A stretch of DNA of 64,000 nt from Pseudopyrenochaeta lycopersici (lineage: Eukaryota; Ascomycota; Dothideomycetes; Pleosporales; Pseudopyrenochaetaceae), in assembly GCA_003313425.1 (NCBI GenBank), contig NHZP01000083.1:62001-126000 (forward strand), given 5' to 3'. Both the position numbers and the translations under genes were made by a program. This document shows, in pieces, positions 12,752 to 24,843 of this stretch. Under the pieces are notes generated by a model. It searched no databases. It had not been told where the DNA came from and was given only the letters and a program-made list of their open reading frames with translations. Each line of letters starts with the position of its first letter. The first letter of the stretch is position 1.

Positions 12752-13211
12752 CTTACTATTTATATAGTTAGCTAGGCTAGCTTAGATTTACCTATTTTAG
12801 AATAAATACTTAAAAACTATATAAATTATACTAATATAAGCTTAGAAGAGGTTATAAGCCTCCTACTAAACTATAAACCTTACGACTAACTACATAAAGA
12901 TAGGTTTCGCTCCAGTAGAAGAGGATAGGGATCAGTTCACGGTAGTAATAGTATCAAAATAATCTTATAACCTCTAACTATAGAGTTACTAGAAAGCCGT
13001 ATAAAGTACTAGCAATTACTATTTTAATATATTAAATTATACATAAAGAACCGTTTAAAGCTAATATAGCTACTGTAATTACGCTCTTTATAATAATAGA
13101 GCTCACTAGCGATGCTAAAGATTTAGGGAGTTATTATAATCCTAAAACAGTATCTAATAGCTAGAGTTATACTACTAATCTTAATAAATTTTAATATAAT
13201 ATAAGCGTAGA
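12752..13211 (+). pseudogene. Gypsy-type internal relic, right part
   Basis: Continuation of the element interrupted at 7,313. It is AT-rich and full of stops, with no catalytic motif that I can recognise. A short part near 12,905-12,960 keeps CA/TG dinucleotides and is less mutated. Confidence 0.4.
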
Positions 13212-13461
13212 TGTTATGGGCGAAGAGGCCTAGCTAACGAGTGTGCATTTGTCCTATACTACAGAAGGAGAAAGATAGAGAAGAGGTTACAGGTATCCTT
13301 AGAGGATATATATATATGTTCGTATAAGTAAAGAGGAACGTGCTCCTCTAGCTAATAACTTGTACGAGCTAATAAGAAAAGGGGGCAGAGGAGATTAAGG
13401 AGTTCCTTCCCCGTGCGATAGTAGCGAAGCCTCTCCTGCTTAAAGGGCGCAGCCCATTACA
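13212..13461 (+). repeat. Gypsy-type element, 3' LTR (250 bp)
   Basis: It runs from TGTTATGGGC to CCCATTACA and is nearly collinear with 5,880-6,129 and 31,443-31,692. It is less RIP-altered than the 5' copy. I could not find a clean target duplication around the pair. Confidence 0.7.
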
Positions 13462-14400
13462 GTAGAAATATTTTCTTACTTAGAGAGTAACTTAGAAGCG
13501 TCTCCTTTACCTCCTGTAATAGTTAAGATTATATTGTGCCGATGCACTTGGTGACGTAGTTACTGAGGGCATCTCAGCTAGGATTAGGTAGGCTTGGCCG
13601 GGAAATCCGGGTATAAAGGTAGATAGATAGGACCTCCTTGGGAGGCATCGAATCCACCAAGTATCACCCACGCTGTACTGTCAAGTCTTGCTTTAACAGA
13701 GTCTCGATCATTCAATTCACCGTTGCATATCCACCCTTGTCTACCTCGTTAGCCGTCCCCGCACCTCACCATCTCAACCAACACGAGATGCTCAGTTGTT
13801 TCCACTGCGCGCAAGGCTACCATCAAAAGGGAGAAGTTGGCTGAGGCCTCTGTTCCTGCACAATATAAGATACTAACTTATGTCCTGTGCAGTGCCTAAG
13901 GCATTTAGTAATTCAGTTACTATCTTTATATAAAAGCTAACTACGTACTATTTTAGTATAACATCTCTGTTTAGTAAGTTTACTAGAACTATAAAAGTAG
14001 TAATTTAATCTCTTATATAGTTCTAAGGGATAACTGTCTATAAAAAAGAGAGAAATAAAGAGTTCGCGAAGTTAAAGGTTGCCTTATAAGTTAAATTTTA
14101 GGCATTAAACATTCTAGGCTAACATTAGATTAAAGTCTGCCTAAAGAATGTTATTTGTACTAAAACTCTAGTAATTTACCCGCCTATACTAAGGAGGGAG
14201 AGCTAAGAAGACATAGTAACGTGCTGTTAGCTAAAAGTAGCTGCTAACAAACTACTAAAGACGTAATACTTAATACAGTAGTAACTTTTCGCATGTTAAG
14301 GAGTTAGGCTTAGAGTTATTTAGGGCTTTTCAGCCTACTTTAAATACTTATACTTAAATAGTTTATAGAAGGATAACTTTAGAAATGTTACATCTTAGAT
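13462..14400. other. Mixed non-coding DNA without a supported gene
   Basis: From 13,540 to 13,870 the base composition is balanced and not RIP-like; a 68-codon frame at 13,638-13,844 has no motif I recognise. From 13,870 to 14,400 the DNA is RIP-like and full of stops. Confidence 0.3.
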
Positions 14401-14417
14401 GAAGGTCGTGCTCTTTT

Positions 14418-14696
14418 CTACGGCCAGATCCACTTCGTCTTCGAAAATAGATTCGACCTACACATATTCCTGAAGACTCTACAACATACCGCGGTGTATA
14501 TTAAGGCGTCTAACTCCTCCTCGGGGGTGAGTAATTGCTGGCTGATGGCCTTGTCTTCATTGGATCCTGTCACGCCGCGATACTTGCGCGACAACTGTGA
14601 TCGCCCAACACCGTGGTTATTAGCAATTTCTTGGTAGCAAAGTTTTCCGGCTGCATCAGCTGCAGCTGCATCTTCAAGGGCAGCTTCCATCGACAT
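14418..14696 (-). pseudogene. Pogo/Tc1-type transposase N-terminal fragment
   Basis: The 92-residue minus-strand frame begins with an Ala-rich stretch followed by a helix-turn-helix pattern (YQEIANNHGVGRSQLSRKYRGVTGS). The 'G-V-x-R-S-x-L-S-R-x-x-R-G-V-T-G-S' spacing is typical of the DNA-binding N-terminus of fungal pogo-family transposases, and 'SQQLLTPEEE' continues the pattern. The similarity ends after about 75 residues and no DDE catalytic domain follows, so this is a truncated remnant. Confidence 0.6.
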
Positions 14697-15195
14697 CGTA
14701 GCGTTAAGTTATAGCGTTGAAGATTTTGGTGTGTTTTGGTGATCGCGTGCAGCACGCGGAATCGTGCAGCACGGGCACGGGCACGGTAGGCACGCTAAAG
14801 CGCCAAGATAAGACGCATGGGCATCAGGCAGCGCAAGGATTCATTCATACTATGCCTCACTTCTCCATCTACGAATCCACCAATTTTATGTTAATCGACC
14901 TACTATCGAATGGTTCTATTATTGTAATAATTAAATTTCACCAGTCAATGCTCCTTGGGCTCTAATCGCTCCAGCCACGTATGCGCCTGTTTGTGTTTCG
15001 TCTACAGCCTTGTTTCAGGTGCTGATAGAGTGGCAAATTGCACTGTAATACCTTACTCTTTCCTTGTTAGTCGGAACATACGCTTGACGAACTGCGAAGA
15101 ACTCCGCTTACTGAGGCTCGTGCGCTTTTTCGAGTTTGCAGACATGGAAGCTGAAACATACGTTAGGACAGCCTTGTTCCCCTTCCCTCCCCGCA

Positions 15196-17025
15196 ATGGC
15201 CCGCGACGTTGCCAAAATTCACAACCACTACGAATACTCGTGTAACAGTAAAGTCCCGTTCAAATACATCAGACACCTTGGCAGGGGCACATTCGGAGTA
15301 GTGGATGAGGTGGAAGGGTATTCGAAGCCGTTTCGAGCCCAAGTCTACGCGAGGAAAACAATCTGGATACCTCCAAGAAATTCGGTGGGGAAGTTAAATA
15401 CAATACAGAATGAAGTGGAGGTCGCTAAACAGGCTAATCACGCTCACCTCGTGAGGCTCGTTGCGACGTATGTATGCGGGAAAGAGTTTGCGATGATCAT
15501 GGAGCCTGTCGCAGAGCAAAATCTTGGAGAGTACCTAGAGGGGGTGGATGGCAAGTGCATAGATGCGGTAGGCCGTAGGCTTCGAGATCGGCTCCCACCA
15601 TGGTTTGGATGTTTGGTCAGCGCAACAAACTACCTCCACCTAAAGAACATCCGCCACAGGGATATAAAGCCAAAGAATATCCTTATTCTAGGGAAAAACG
15701 TCCTGTTAACAGACTTCGGTATTTCAAAAGAGCTTTCAGAGGAGACACTTTCAATATCTACAGAGACTCGTGGCTCGCCCAGATATCGCGCTCCTGAAGT
15801 AGATAAACTGCGTCGATTCGGTCTAAAAGCGGACATATTTTCTTTAGGCACAGTTTTCCTTGAGATGATCACAGTCTATGACGGCTATGGGCAGCTCTCA
15901 AGACTCTGGAGTCTCCTAGAAGGATCCTATCCTGCAACCTATTCTGTAAATCTTCAAAATGTATTCCAGTGGACGGAAGCCCTAAGCCAACCGCCTCGAG
16001 ACGTCCCTTGGTACCCGACGATGCTCTATCTTATCAAAAATATGCTTCAGCCGGACCGCACTAAACGCCCTACGGCTATCGCTTTACGACAATGCTGGTC
16101 GTACCACCCATACCCAATCTTTCCCACACTATACTGCACGTGCGATTCCAATGAAGAAGATTATCAATCTCCTGAGAACATCAACAGATCTCTTGAAAAG
16201 GCATCTAAAGATGGCCATGCCTTAATAGTTGATCTTTTGCTTGAAAAGGGAGCAGATATGAGTGATAGCGGTGCCCTATTTGCAGCCTGCCAAACCGGAC
16301 AGAAGGAGGTTGTTGAACTACTGTTGAGCAGAGGAGCAAATACCAATACCGAAGGTGTTCTACAGCAAGCTTCAGCTGGTGGATTCGAAGATGTTGTGAA
16401 GATTCTGTTGAACAGTGGAGCTAATGTAAACGCAAAATACATTTCTGGGTGCACGGCGCTACACTCAGCGGCAAAGTTTGGTCATTATGGCGTGGCACGA
16501 AATCTTCTGGACGCGAGTGCTGACATAAATGCCACGGATGACTACAGCTGGACAGCACTGCACCGAGCCACCACGCACGGGAATGATGCTGTTGCGCTGT
16601 TATTAGTCAAACAAGAGGCGGATGTTAATGCTGTGGATAACCAGGGATGGACAGCGCTTCATCGAGCGGCCATGAATGATCATAAGATAGTTGCACGACT
16701 ACTAATCGAACACGGAGCTGATATAAACGCTGACAATGACTACGGACGTACACCTTTGCATTTGGCAGCTAAAGGTGGGCATAACGAGTTAGTGCAGCTT
16801 CTCGTTGAGAATAGGGCAGATACAGATGTAATGGACAACTTTGGGCGTACGCCACTACATTTGGCAGCTAGACATGGGCACCTGGAGGTGGTGCGACTGC
16901 TCTTAGAGAACGGAGCAAACATATATGCAGAGGATAACTGCGGGCGGACGGCGCTAAATCAAGCAATTAAGGGCAAGCACAAGGGAATAATTCAGCTACT
17001 TAAGATGCATATAGCTCCGCTATAG
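15196..17025 (+). CDS. Protein kinase with C-terminal ankyrin repeats
   Basis: A 609-residue protein from ATG 15,196; the open frame extends 20 codons further upstream without an ATG, so an upstream exon is possible. Residues about 25-310 are a Ser/Thr-type kinase domain with all key elements: glycine loop G29-R-G-T-F-G, ATP lysine K54, catalytic H154-R-D-I-K158, D173-F-G and A199-P-E. Residues about 330-605 hold eight or nine ankyrin repeats with typical G-x-T-x-L-H-x-A-A spacing, most regular towards the C-terminus. Family knowledge: fungal kinase-ankyrin proteins are numerous, often lineage-specific and mostly uncharacterised; the ankyrins would bind a partner and the kinase should be active. 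It sits in an unmutated island inside RIP-ruined repeats. Confidence 0.85.
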   Translation: MARDVAKIHNHYEYSCNSKVPFKYIRHLGRGTFGVVDEVEGYSKPFRAQVYARKTIWIPPRNSVGKLNTIQNEVEVAKQANHAHLVRLVATYVCGKEFAMIMEPVAEQNLGEYLEGVDGKCIDAVGRRLRDRLPPWFGCLVSATNYLHLKNIRHRDIKPKNILILGKNVLLTDFGISKELSEETLSISTETRGSPRYRAPEVDKLRRFGLKADIFSLGTVFLEMITVYDGYGQLSRLWSLLEGSYPATYSVNLQNVFQWTEALSQPPRDVPWYPTMLYLIKNMLQPDRTKRPTAIALRQCWSYHPYPIFPTLYCTCDSNEEDYQSPENINRSLEKASKDGHALIVDLLLEKGADMSDSGALFAACQTGQKEVVELLLSRGANTNTEGVLQQASAGGFEDVVKILLNSGANVNAKYISGCTALHSAAKFGHYGVARNLLDASADINATDDYSWTALHRATTHGNDAVALLLVKQEADVNAVDNQGWTALHRAAMNDHKIVARLLIEHGADINADNDYGRTPLHLAAKGGHNELVQLLVENRADTDVMDNFGRTPLHLAARHGHLEVVRLLLENGANIYAEDNCGRTALNQAIKGKHKGIIQLLKMHIAPL

Positions 17026-17899
17026 ATAGTTAGTAGCTCAACAGCTTCTAATAAAAGCTGTCCTGCCCGATACTAAGTTCTCGCAGGCTGGTTCCTTTTT
17101 ATAGTTAAGCCTTTCTTCGCCGACTATACAGTTACAGGACAAAAGTCTATTCGCCAAGGAGGTTAGCGTCCCTATCACTACTTAAACCCTCAACTTTAAA
17201 GTACTATAACATTACGTAGGATAGACTAAACTAGATAATTTTTAGCGTAAATTAATTATAATACACTTAATATTTAGTCTAGTAGCCCTATATAAGTCTT
17301 ACAGCGTTAAAGTAGTTGTTACGAACAGAAGTGGGAAGGGCGGCGGTTATGAGGATGTGGGAGGAGGCACGGACGACTAACGAAGAGACTAAGCCTCTGA
17401 ACTAACTAATAACGCCAGAGTTACGTAATCCTAGAAAACCTAGAGGAGGCCCTATAGGAGTCCTATAAGATAAATGTGTATATAGACTTGCATAATATGG
17501 CCCCTATAGCACATTATAATTAACTTTAGATAATCTATAAGTATACTACTATCTAATACTTCTATATTTAACTAACCTAATACTATATATCTACAGAATA
17601 CTCTAAAGAGCCTAACTAGTTAATACTAGTTACTTTATATTATAACTACTTAATTAGATCTTTAATATTTTAATTACCTTTAAGATAAGTAGCACTAGCG
17701 AATACGTAGCTACCCCTAACTCTTTAACTATAACTACTAAAGGTTATCTAATTAGTAAGCCTACTACGTTTAGCAGTAACTAATAACACCTTAAAGGATA
17801 GTTACTCTATCTTAATCTATACTTCTACCTCTATAAAGATATTAATAAAAGTAATAAGGTACCTATTATAATTACTTACTTTATAAGTAAGGCACTAGA

Positions 17900-18560
17900 C
17901 TAGGTTACGCTATAATTAGAATAATATATAGACTAGGGAATTATTAATAAGAATAATATAGAAATATTTAAGAATTAGGATAAGTTTAAAAAGTATATCT
18001 AATAGATTTTTAGTATATAGACTAAGAAAGTTATAGCAGAACAACACATACAGGAACTAAGATAATATACCTCTATTACTAACTACGCTAATAGGTTTAA
18101 ATAGTACTATATAATTATTAGATAGGATAATAAAGCTCTTTAAAGGATATTCTAACACGGCCTAAAACTACAGGTTAGAGAAGAACTTATAAGAATAGGA
18201 TATATTATTATAAATCTTAATAATTTAATTAATAACTATATAAGAATTAATAATAACTTATATAAATTAAACTAGGAACTATAAAGCTATAGGAAAGGAA
18301 AAATAACCTACATAGGGAAATAAAAAGGCTATATTCGCTACCCTAAGAATACTTGTACTACTAGCTACTACACTTCTAATAAACTAGAACTAATATATTT
18401 AGATAATATTATTAAAAAGTAAGAGAATAGGAAGGTAGGAAACTAGAAGATAGATATAGAGAAGTTAAAAGAGAATTACTATAATTATAGGAAGAAAAAA
18501 CACTTTATAAAGAATTATAGATAAAAGAATAAAGTTACCTAACTTAAAGTTAATATAATT
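17900..18560 (+). pseudogene. Gypsy-type gag relic
   Basis: Read through stops, the plus strand shows the gag pattern of Ty3/Gypsy elements: a region with A-E-x-x-I-x-E-L near 18,020-18,070, a Y-A-x-x-F motif shortly after, and a decayed CCHC zinc knuckle near 18,475-18,530 in which Cys codons have become Tyr (TGT to TAT). No intact protein can be made. Confidence 0.5.
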
Positions 18561-19134
18561 AATAGCTTTAATCATACCTAAATTAGAGACTAGGAGATAG
18601 TTACTATACTTAACTATAGCACTAGACCTTTATTACTACCTTAGTAAGATAATAACTAGATAAGAGAAACTTATAGATAGGTACCTACTTCTACTTAGGA
18701 AATTAATTAGAATAATAAGGTTCTAATAGAGCTATATCTAGGGACTAGAGTTAACTAGGACTAACTATTACTTATAAAGAGTACTAAAGAGGTATAAATA
18801 TAAGTACTAGACTATAAAATCTAAAAAACGTAGAGTAAACTAGCACTATAGAAGGCGTAAAGTAGAAAGTATATATACGTAAGGTGCTAGAACTAAAAGA
18901 TAAAGTATAAACTCTTAAAGAAGGAAAATATATACTAGGAATATATAATTAAAGATATTAAGTATAAAAGATTCTCTACAGAACACGCTAAATAGTAAAC
19001 AGAATAAAAAGCTGTTATATAAGTAGAAAAGAGATTAAAACTATTCTGCTATGACTATAACTAGAGAAACCCTTAATACAGGCTACTATTATACCTCTAG
19101 CTATATAGACGCGTAGAAGAATAGGACATGTCTG

Positions 19135-19350
19135 TAAAGATCTTAAAGGCTATCAGTAAGGATAATTAATAAGACCGCAAGGTTAGTTCTCTAGGATAGA
19201 GTAAGGGACTAGATAGAAGGGGGTTTAATACTAAGACAGTAAGAGGGCGCTTCTATAAAGAGTACTAAAGGTTAAGAATAATTAGTATTACTATTACTAT
19301 ACTATAAAGTATAATATTAAGTTAAACATAATAATCTATAAGAGTTTATT
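19135..19350 (+). repeat. Dispersed repeat family R1, copy B
   Basis: Close match to copy A near 1,000-1,215 in the same orientation and to the inverted copy at 5,388-5,552. It lies downstream of the Gypsy gag relic, so it could be part of that element's LTR. Confidence 0.6.
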
Positions 19351-19789
19351 ATAGTAATCTATATACTTAGGGAGTCTTATAAGACTGCATTATTCTTACT
19401 AAGTCTTATATAGAGACTAAATATTAGTATGTAAGATTCCTGAGACTGTAAGACTCGTAACAAGTTACGTGCTCCTTTAGGTACAGCCTTATGCTCCAGC
19501 GCACGTACTAGGCCGCAGAGCTTCTTAAGGCAGCTTTCCCTTAGTATATTCTTAGGTTATAATACTATCCCTCTCCTCTAATAACTTATATCCTTATAAG
19601 TTAATCTAATATCCTCCTAGGCTATATACTATTACTAAAAATATAGAGATTAAATAAATAATAAAGGTTAGGACGTAATAGTATCCTGTAAGTAATATAT
19701 AGAAAATAACTTAGGTTGTTAGATATCCTCTTTATCTATAAAGTGCGGAAACTATAAGAGAGTTAGAGGGTAGGTAGAATGTTTACCTA

Positions 19790-20165
19790 TTAATATCCTA
19801 GTTCTAGACTTCTTAAAAATTAATAAAGAGTTAGCGGATCTAGACTAATAAGATAAAGTAGTAGAAAAGGCTATTAATAAGGATAAGTAGTTAGTATAGG
19901 CGGCATTTAACCGTATTACCGCGGCGAGCTTAAAGTAGAAGCGTTTACGTAAGTAATAAAAGTTATTAAAGAAGAAAGAGGTAAGATTATTTAATAAGGG
20001 TCTTACAGACGTAGAGGATATTAAACGCCTTAAGGCGTTAGAGTCCTTAAATTCTAAGTTAGCCTTAGTTAACCCTAGGGCCTCCTTAGGCGCCGCTGTT
20101 ATAGACTAGTCGCTGTTCTAGGAGTTAGGGCCGCTAGAGTCTTCTAGCTAGGCACTCTTAGAGTT
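19790..20165 (+). pseudogene. RIP relic of a coiled-coil-like C-terminus
   Basis: Read through TAG/TAA, one frame is rich in Lys, Glu, Leu and Gln (for example L-R-K near 19,950 and K-L-L-K-K-K-E-V near 19,970). It resembles the charged coiled-coil tail found at the C-terminus of many fungal pogo-type transposases. The hAT element has inserted at its end. Identity is uncertain. Confidence 0.35.
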
Positions 20166-20173
20166 ATAATAAG

Positions 20174-22949
20174 CAGACTTGTCGGCAATTCAATATTGAT
20201 TGATAAGGGTGATATTGATATTGAATTGATATCCAGACCCAAGATTGATATTGAATTGATAATATTGCCAAGAATCACCCGATTGGGACTAGCATATAGA
20301 ATCTATGGTGTTTCAGACACTTTGGGCACCTATAGTCCGGAAAGCCCATTGTCATCGCTTTCTACTTCGGCTGTGATATTGCCAGGATCTTCTGCCGGTA
20401 TGTAGAGTGTCTGGATAAGCCCGTTCTTATTCCAATTACCCAGAACCTCTGTCATCTCCACAATCCATGCTCCTAGCCTAGCTCTGTCCCATGAGATAGT
20501 TCTCCGTACGCCTGAGAAGACGCGCTCGGCTTCATCAGACATTGGAGGAATAGAAAGGATATCCATCGCCATTTGATGAAGCCGAGGGTATTCTAGTCGC
20601 TGCTCCTCTTTACACCACCACTCCAAAGGAGAGCAAGTGATCTTACAAGGCTTTGCGTTCACAAATTTCTCGAATTCATCCTCCTCTTCCTCCTCTTCCA
20701 TAACGTCAAGCTCCGCCGCAAGCCTCTCAAATTTTGAGAGTTCTGGTTGTGAATTATCCGCCTCCTTCTGCGACTTTAGAAGAGGCAGATCCTTATAATT
20801 TGCCCAAATCTCTCTTGCGGTAGTAAGGGCCGGTTCTCTCCAGGAGGATACCCAATTGATATCAATATACTTGAGGCGGCGTCGGGGATGGAGGAGGAGG
20901 GCTGTGGTATAGGCAGGCGCTTCGTCAGAGGATTTGTAATACTTGTCAAGGACATACCACCCCATATTAATGGAGTTGACTATATGGGAGTTGTTTTTAT
21001 ATTGAATCTACTTAAGATTAGCAGTATAAATAAGTTTTTTATCAGCAACATACCTTTGCTTCCTCGTAGTGTTTAAAGAGGATATCCATTGTCCAGAGAG
21101 CTTGGTCAAGCGATGACCAGTTAGCTTCCTGTGTAAGTGTTGCTTGATTAAATGGCTGTAAGAATTCAAGAGTCATTGTAAGAGTCTCCCAATCTTCCGC
21201 AGAAAGAACAGCGCCACCAAGGGCTCTATGATGCTTTTGACAGAACTTATTCAAAGCATCCTGCTTCTCAACGGCCAATGCAATCAACTTGTACCAGGAG
21301 TTCCAGCGTGTTGCGTTATCGATGCCCAGAAGCTTCCCAGCAAGTGCCTCCCACTCATCAGTCAATATAGTGGAGGAGCGAATATAGACAGCGATACCAT
21401 GGAGGCTCCCAAGCGCTCCATTGGACTGCCACCTAGCCTCGTTAAGGAGTCGCATTCTTTTGCCTTTCTTGTCGCCTCTCTTCTCACGAAGCTGCTCTTG
21501 CAATGCTTCAACCACAGTGATATCAGACTCCTCTTTTGCAGCCTCAATGGCAGCCTCAAGGGCTTCTACTGTAGTTGCAAAGAGGAAGGCATCAAGAGAT
21601 AGATTGATTATATGACCGCTGCATCGAATCCGCCTCTTTTTTGCATTGAATTCCACCCCAATTTTTGTAAGAGCATTTGCAATAGCCCTACAACAAGTGT
21701 CGTTACTGGAAGCATTATCCCCAATAATATAGCCTGTCTTCTCCGTAACCTCATAGGCTTGTATTGTCTCGAGAATATGCCTTGCCATCGTCTCGCCGCT
21801 GTGAGAGAAGCGACACTGTGGGAGGGAGAGGAGAGCTTTGCGGAGGGTGTAGTCGTGTCCAACGAATTGCGCGCAGATGCCAAGGAATGATTTCCGGTTT
21901 GCCGATGACCAGAGATCGATAGAGTAGTGGATTTGAGACTTTGCCCTGTGTAGGCGCTCCTTAATGGTAGCGTAGTGTGTTTTAAAGCTTCGCTCAATGT
22001 GGACAGGTATAGTAGTGTGTGACTCGATAAGTAGGTTTTCGACCTCTGGATTAACTGCCATTAGGAGCGCTTGGTATTCTGGCCATTCAACACAGTTGAA
22101 AGGCAAGCGGCGGCGAGTAACAAGCTGGATTTGTGCCTCGTAGAAGGCGTCTTTGTTAAGCGCCTTCGTAAGAACCTCCTCCACATCCTCGGTATTCTTC
22201 TCTACCTGCTTCTTTACCGACATTTGAAGGGCTGCTTGGAGAGAGACTTGCCGTACTTTCTTTCCCTTCGGCTCTTCAACATCAACGTAGACTTGATGTA
22301 GATTCGCCATATGAGTCCTAGCGTTAGTGGTAATAGCAGTAGCCCAGGGTTTCCCATAGCCGTCACAGTCCTTACAATACATCAGTGATTGCCCTGACTT
22401 ATCGCGCATTGCCTCATCATTCTCTGGCTTCCGAAAGTGTGTCCATATATCAGCAGCACGCCTCTTTCTTGACTTTACGTCCTCACGGCTACGGTCAGGT
22501 CGATGTGGTTTGTCATTGAGGAAGCGCCATGGACTAGGAGAGGCTCTGGAGGAAGGCGTAGTGGGTAGAGAGGGTGTGGATGAGGAGGAAGGAGGTCGGA
22601 TAGGCCGACCTTGGGAGTTCTGGGAGGCCATAACGTTGTAGAATGGTTTATGGCGGTGGTTGTGGAGCATGCAGCAGAGAGATAAACCGGTAGATACCCT
22701 GGGATTTGCACGCAAAAGGTGCAAAAAAGGAAAACGCGAAAGGACGCGAAAGGGCGCGGAAGAACACCAAAAAAGGCGAAAAAAGGCGAAAAAAGCAAAA
22801 AGGTGGTGAGAAGTGGGTGTGCACGTGCCCTTATCAATACTTATCAATATTGAATTGATAACGATATCCCATATTGATATTGCCTACTTGGATGAATATT
22901 GATATTGATTGATAAGAACATTGATAAGCACATATTGCCGACAAGTCTG
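20174..22949 (-). mobile_element. Intact hAT-superfamily DNA transposon (2.78 kb)
   Basis: The ends are inverted repeats CAGACTTGTCGGCAAT (20,174) and its complement ending at 22,949. An 8-bp target duplication ATAATAAG flanks it (20,166-20,173 and 22,950-22,957), the length diagnostic for hAT elements. Subterminal DNA has repeated TTGATAAG/CTTATCAA and AATATTGAT motifs at both ends, plausible transposase-binding sites. It encodes an apparently intact two-exon transposase and shows no RIP, so it inserted into already-RIPed DNA. Confidence 0.93.
20330..22631 (-). CDS. hAT transposase (two exons)
   Basis: Model: complement of join(20330..21007, 21054..22631), about 751 residues. The intron (21,008-21,053, 46 nt) has donor GTATGT, branch-like GCTAAT and acceptor AAGTAG, and joins the exons in phase 0. 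I chose ATG 22,631 over 22,847 because the extra 72 residues are unlike the family. Domains: BED zinc finger with C86-x2-C89 and H107-x4-H112; central hAT catalytic region; C-terminal hAT dimerisation domain in exon 2 around YPRLHQMAMDILSIPP and SDEAERVFSG. It would cut and paste the element through the terminal inverted repeats. No frameshift or stop is seen. Confidence 0.85.
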
Positions 22950-22957
22950 ATAATAAG

Positions 22958-24626
22958 TTTTCCTAGATTTATTATTTCTTCCTTTTAGCTTCTTCTTTTT
23001 TCTAGTATTCTCTAATCTTTTCCTAGCAGTTTCTTAGGTATTCCTCTAGCTCCTACGTGCTCTCTGCGCTTAGGTATCCTTTCTATTTAACTAGGTAACT
23101 AAAGCTTAGTTCTAGGTCGTTAACTCTTCTATTCTGTTAGTATCCCTAGATTTTCTTAACTTTAAACTTGTTTTCCTCCTCTAGGTTATATTAAAATGTT
23201 TTCTATAATAGCGTTATAAGGTTAGCTAGTTCTAGCTTAGAGATATAAAAGCATAGGTAGATCTTTGCATCTAGTAGTAGCTTAAGTGTATAATTTACAG
23301 GTCTGTTTTATTCTTTAACTAAAAATAGTCTAACCTTAACATAATTAAGTCCCTTACTTAGTTGCTTATTGCGTAGATTCTTTGTAAGTAAGTATACTTT
23401 ATCCTCCTTCTTTAGCTAAGGTGCTATTTTTCTTTTCTTATTCTAGTAAGAAATACTATTACGTTATACTTTCTTAAGGTTCTCTTAGAGTTACTCGTGT
23501 ATTTTCTTTATTTCTTTAGCTTTTCTGCTAGGGTATAATTTTATAAAGAGATTAGGCTGTCTCCTGTAGTTAGTAAAGAATAGTATCTTTCTAGTTAATT
23601 CTAATAATTTATTATTATAGGCTAGTTATGCTATTAGTAATAATAAGACCTAATTATTTTATTATTAGTTACTATAAATTCTTAGGTAGGTCTTTATTAT
23701 TCTGTTTATTCTTTCTGTCTGTCCGTCTATTTATAGGTAATAGGCTGTTAATAACTTTCTTTTTATTCCTATCGCAGCTATTAATATAGACTAGAAGTTA
23801 GATGTAAAGAGCTTATCTCTATTACTTATAATAGACTTAGGTATACTATAGTATTATATTAGTCTATCTAAAATAACAAATACTAGTTATTCTATGTTAT
23901 AGTTATTTCTAAACAGTATTATCTCTGCTGCTTTCGTAAACCTGCAGACTATATTAAGGATAGCGTTATACTTAATTCCTGTTATAGGATCTTTAGACAG
24001 TAGTAGCCCTATTATAAAGTCTATAGAAATATCTGCCTAAGGTTTGTTAGGTAGCTCTATAGCTTGCATTTCTCTGTAGAGTGCGTAGGTGCTGTGTTTG
24101 TTCTTATAATAATCCGCGCATTTTTTAATAAACTGTTTAACTTTAGCCTTTATATTTTTAAAGCTGTAGTATTATTATATAAGTTCTATTATTCTTTTAA
24201 TTCTAGGGTAACTATATACTAGGTTATCGTAGTATTATTAGATAATTACCTCTTACAATTCTTTAGGTACTTTAGACGTAATTATTATAGTATTATTTAA
24301 TAACTTATTAAGTCCTAGGCTTCTGTCCTAGTTTACTTATAGGATAGTATTACTAACTATTACTTTTATTCCTGCGATATCTAATCTACAGCTAAGAGCG
24401 TTAGCTCTTCTATTATTCTTTCCTAGTATATATACAATCTTAAACTTATATTATCCTAATATTTCTACCTATCTAACTTATCTTTAGTTTAGATCTTTAG
24501 TATTAGTAAAATTAACTAAGTTCTTATAATCTATAAATATTATAAGATCTAAGCAGCTCTCTGCGTAGATTCGCTAGTAGTTAAAGGCGTTAATAATTAC
24601 TATAAGTTCCTTGTTATGCACGTTAT
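22958..24626 (-). pseudogene. Gypsy-type pol relic, RNase H/integrase part
   Basis: On the minus strand, read through stops, the region near 23,690-23,850 gives the integrase signature around T-D-G-Q-T-E-R-I-N-R with a preceding L-L-T-A-Y. This is the downstream half of the element whose reverse transcriptase lies at 30,200-30,900; Copia element 2 split them. It is heavily RIP-mutated and non-functional. Confidence 0.6.
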
Positions 24627-24631
24627 ATTAT

Positions 24632-24806
24632 TGTCAGATAAGAGGCATAAAAACTGAAGTATACGAATACTGCATCGTAGACGGTATCACCTATGTATCA
24701 TCGATGTATCAGGTCTGTGTTTAAAAAGGAGAGAAAACAGAACCAACGAAAATACAATCAATTCTGATCCACGATGATGACCAAAAAGATTCATTAAATT
24801 CTGACA
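24632..24806 (+). repeat. 5' LTR of Copia element 2
   Basis: 175-bp direct repeat of 29,716-29,890, no difference noticed. The CTGTGTTTAAAAAGGAG segment inside it is a possible promoter core. Confidence 0.93.
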
Positions 24807-24843
24807 ATTAAGAGTCTCACTGACCCTATAACGAGCGAGGACC

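Larger units (their letters stand above)
17026..20165. repeat. RIP-degraded repeats with Gypsy gag relic
   Basis: CA/TG-depleted, stop-rich DNA. Recognisable content is the gag relic, repeat copy R1-B and the coiled-coil-like relic, all listed separately. A short segment at 17,330-17,440 (GGAAGGGCGGCGG and following) is less mutated. I see no intact gene. Confidence 0.7.

Noticed and set aside
13638..13844. 68-codon frame in balanced DNA
   Set aside because: No recognisable motif or promoter; cannot be supported as a gene.
14717..14965. Plus-strand 82-codon frame upstream of the kinase
   Set aside because: No motif, and it runs antisense across the pogo-type fragment's flank; likely chance.
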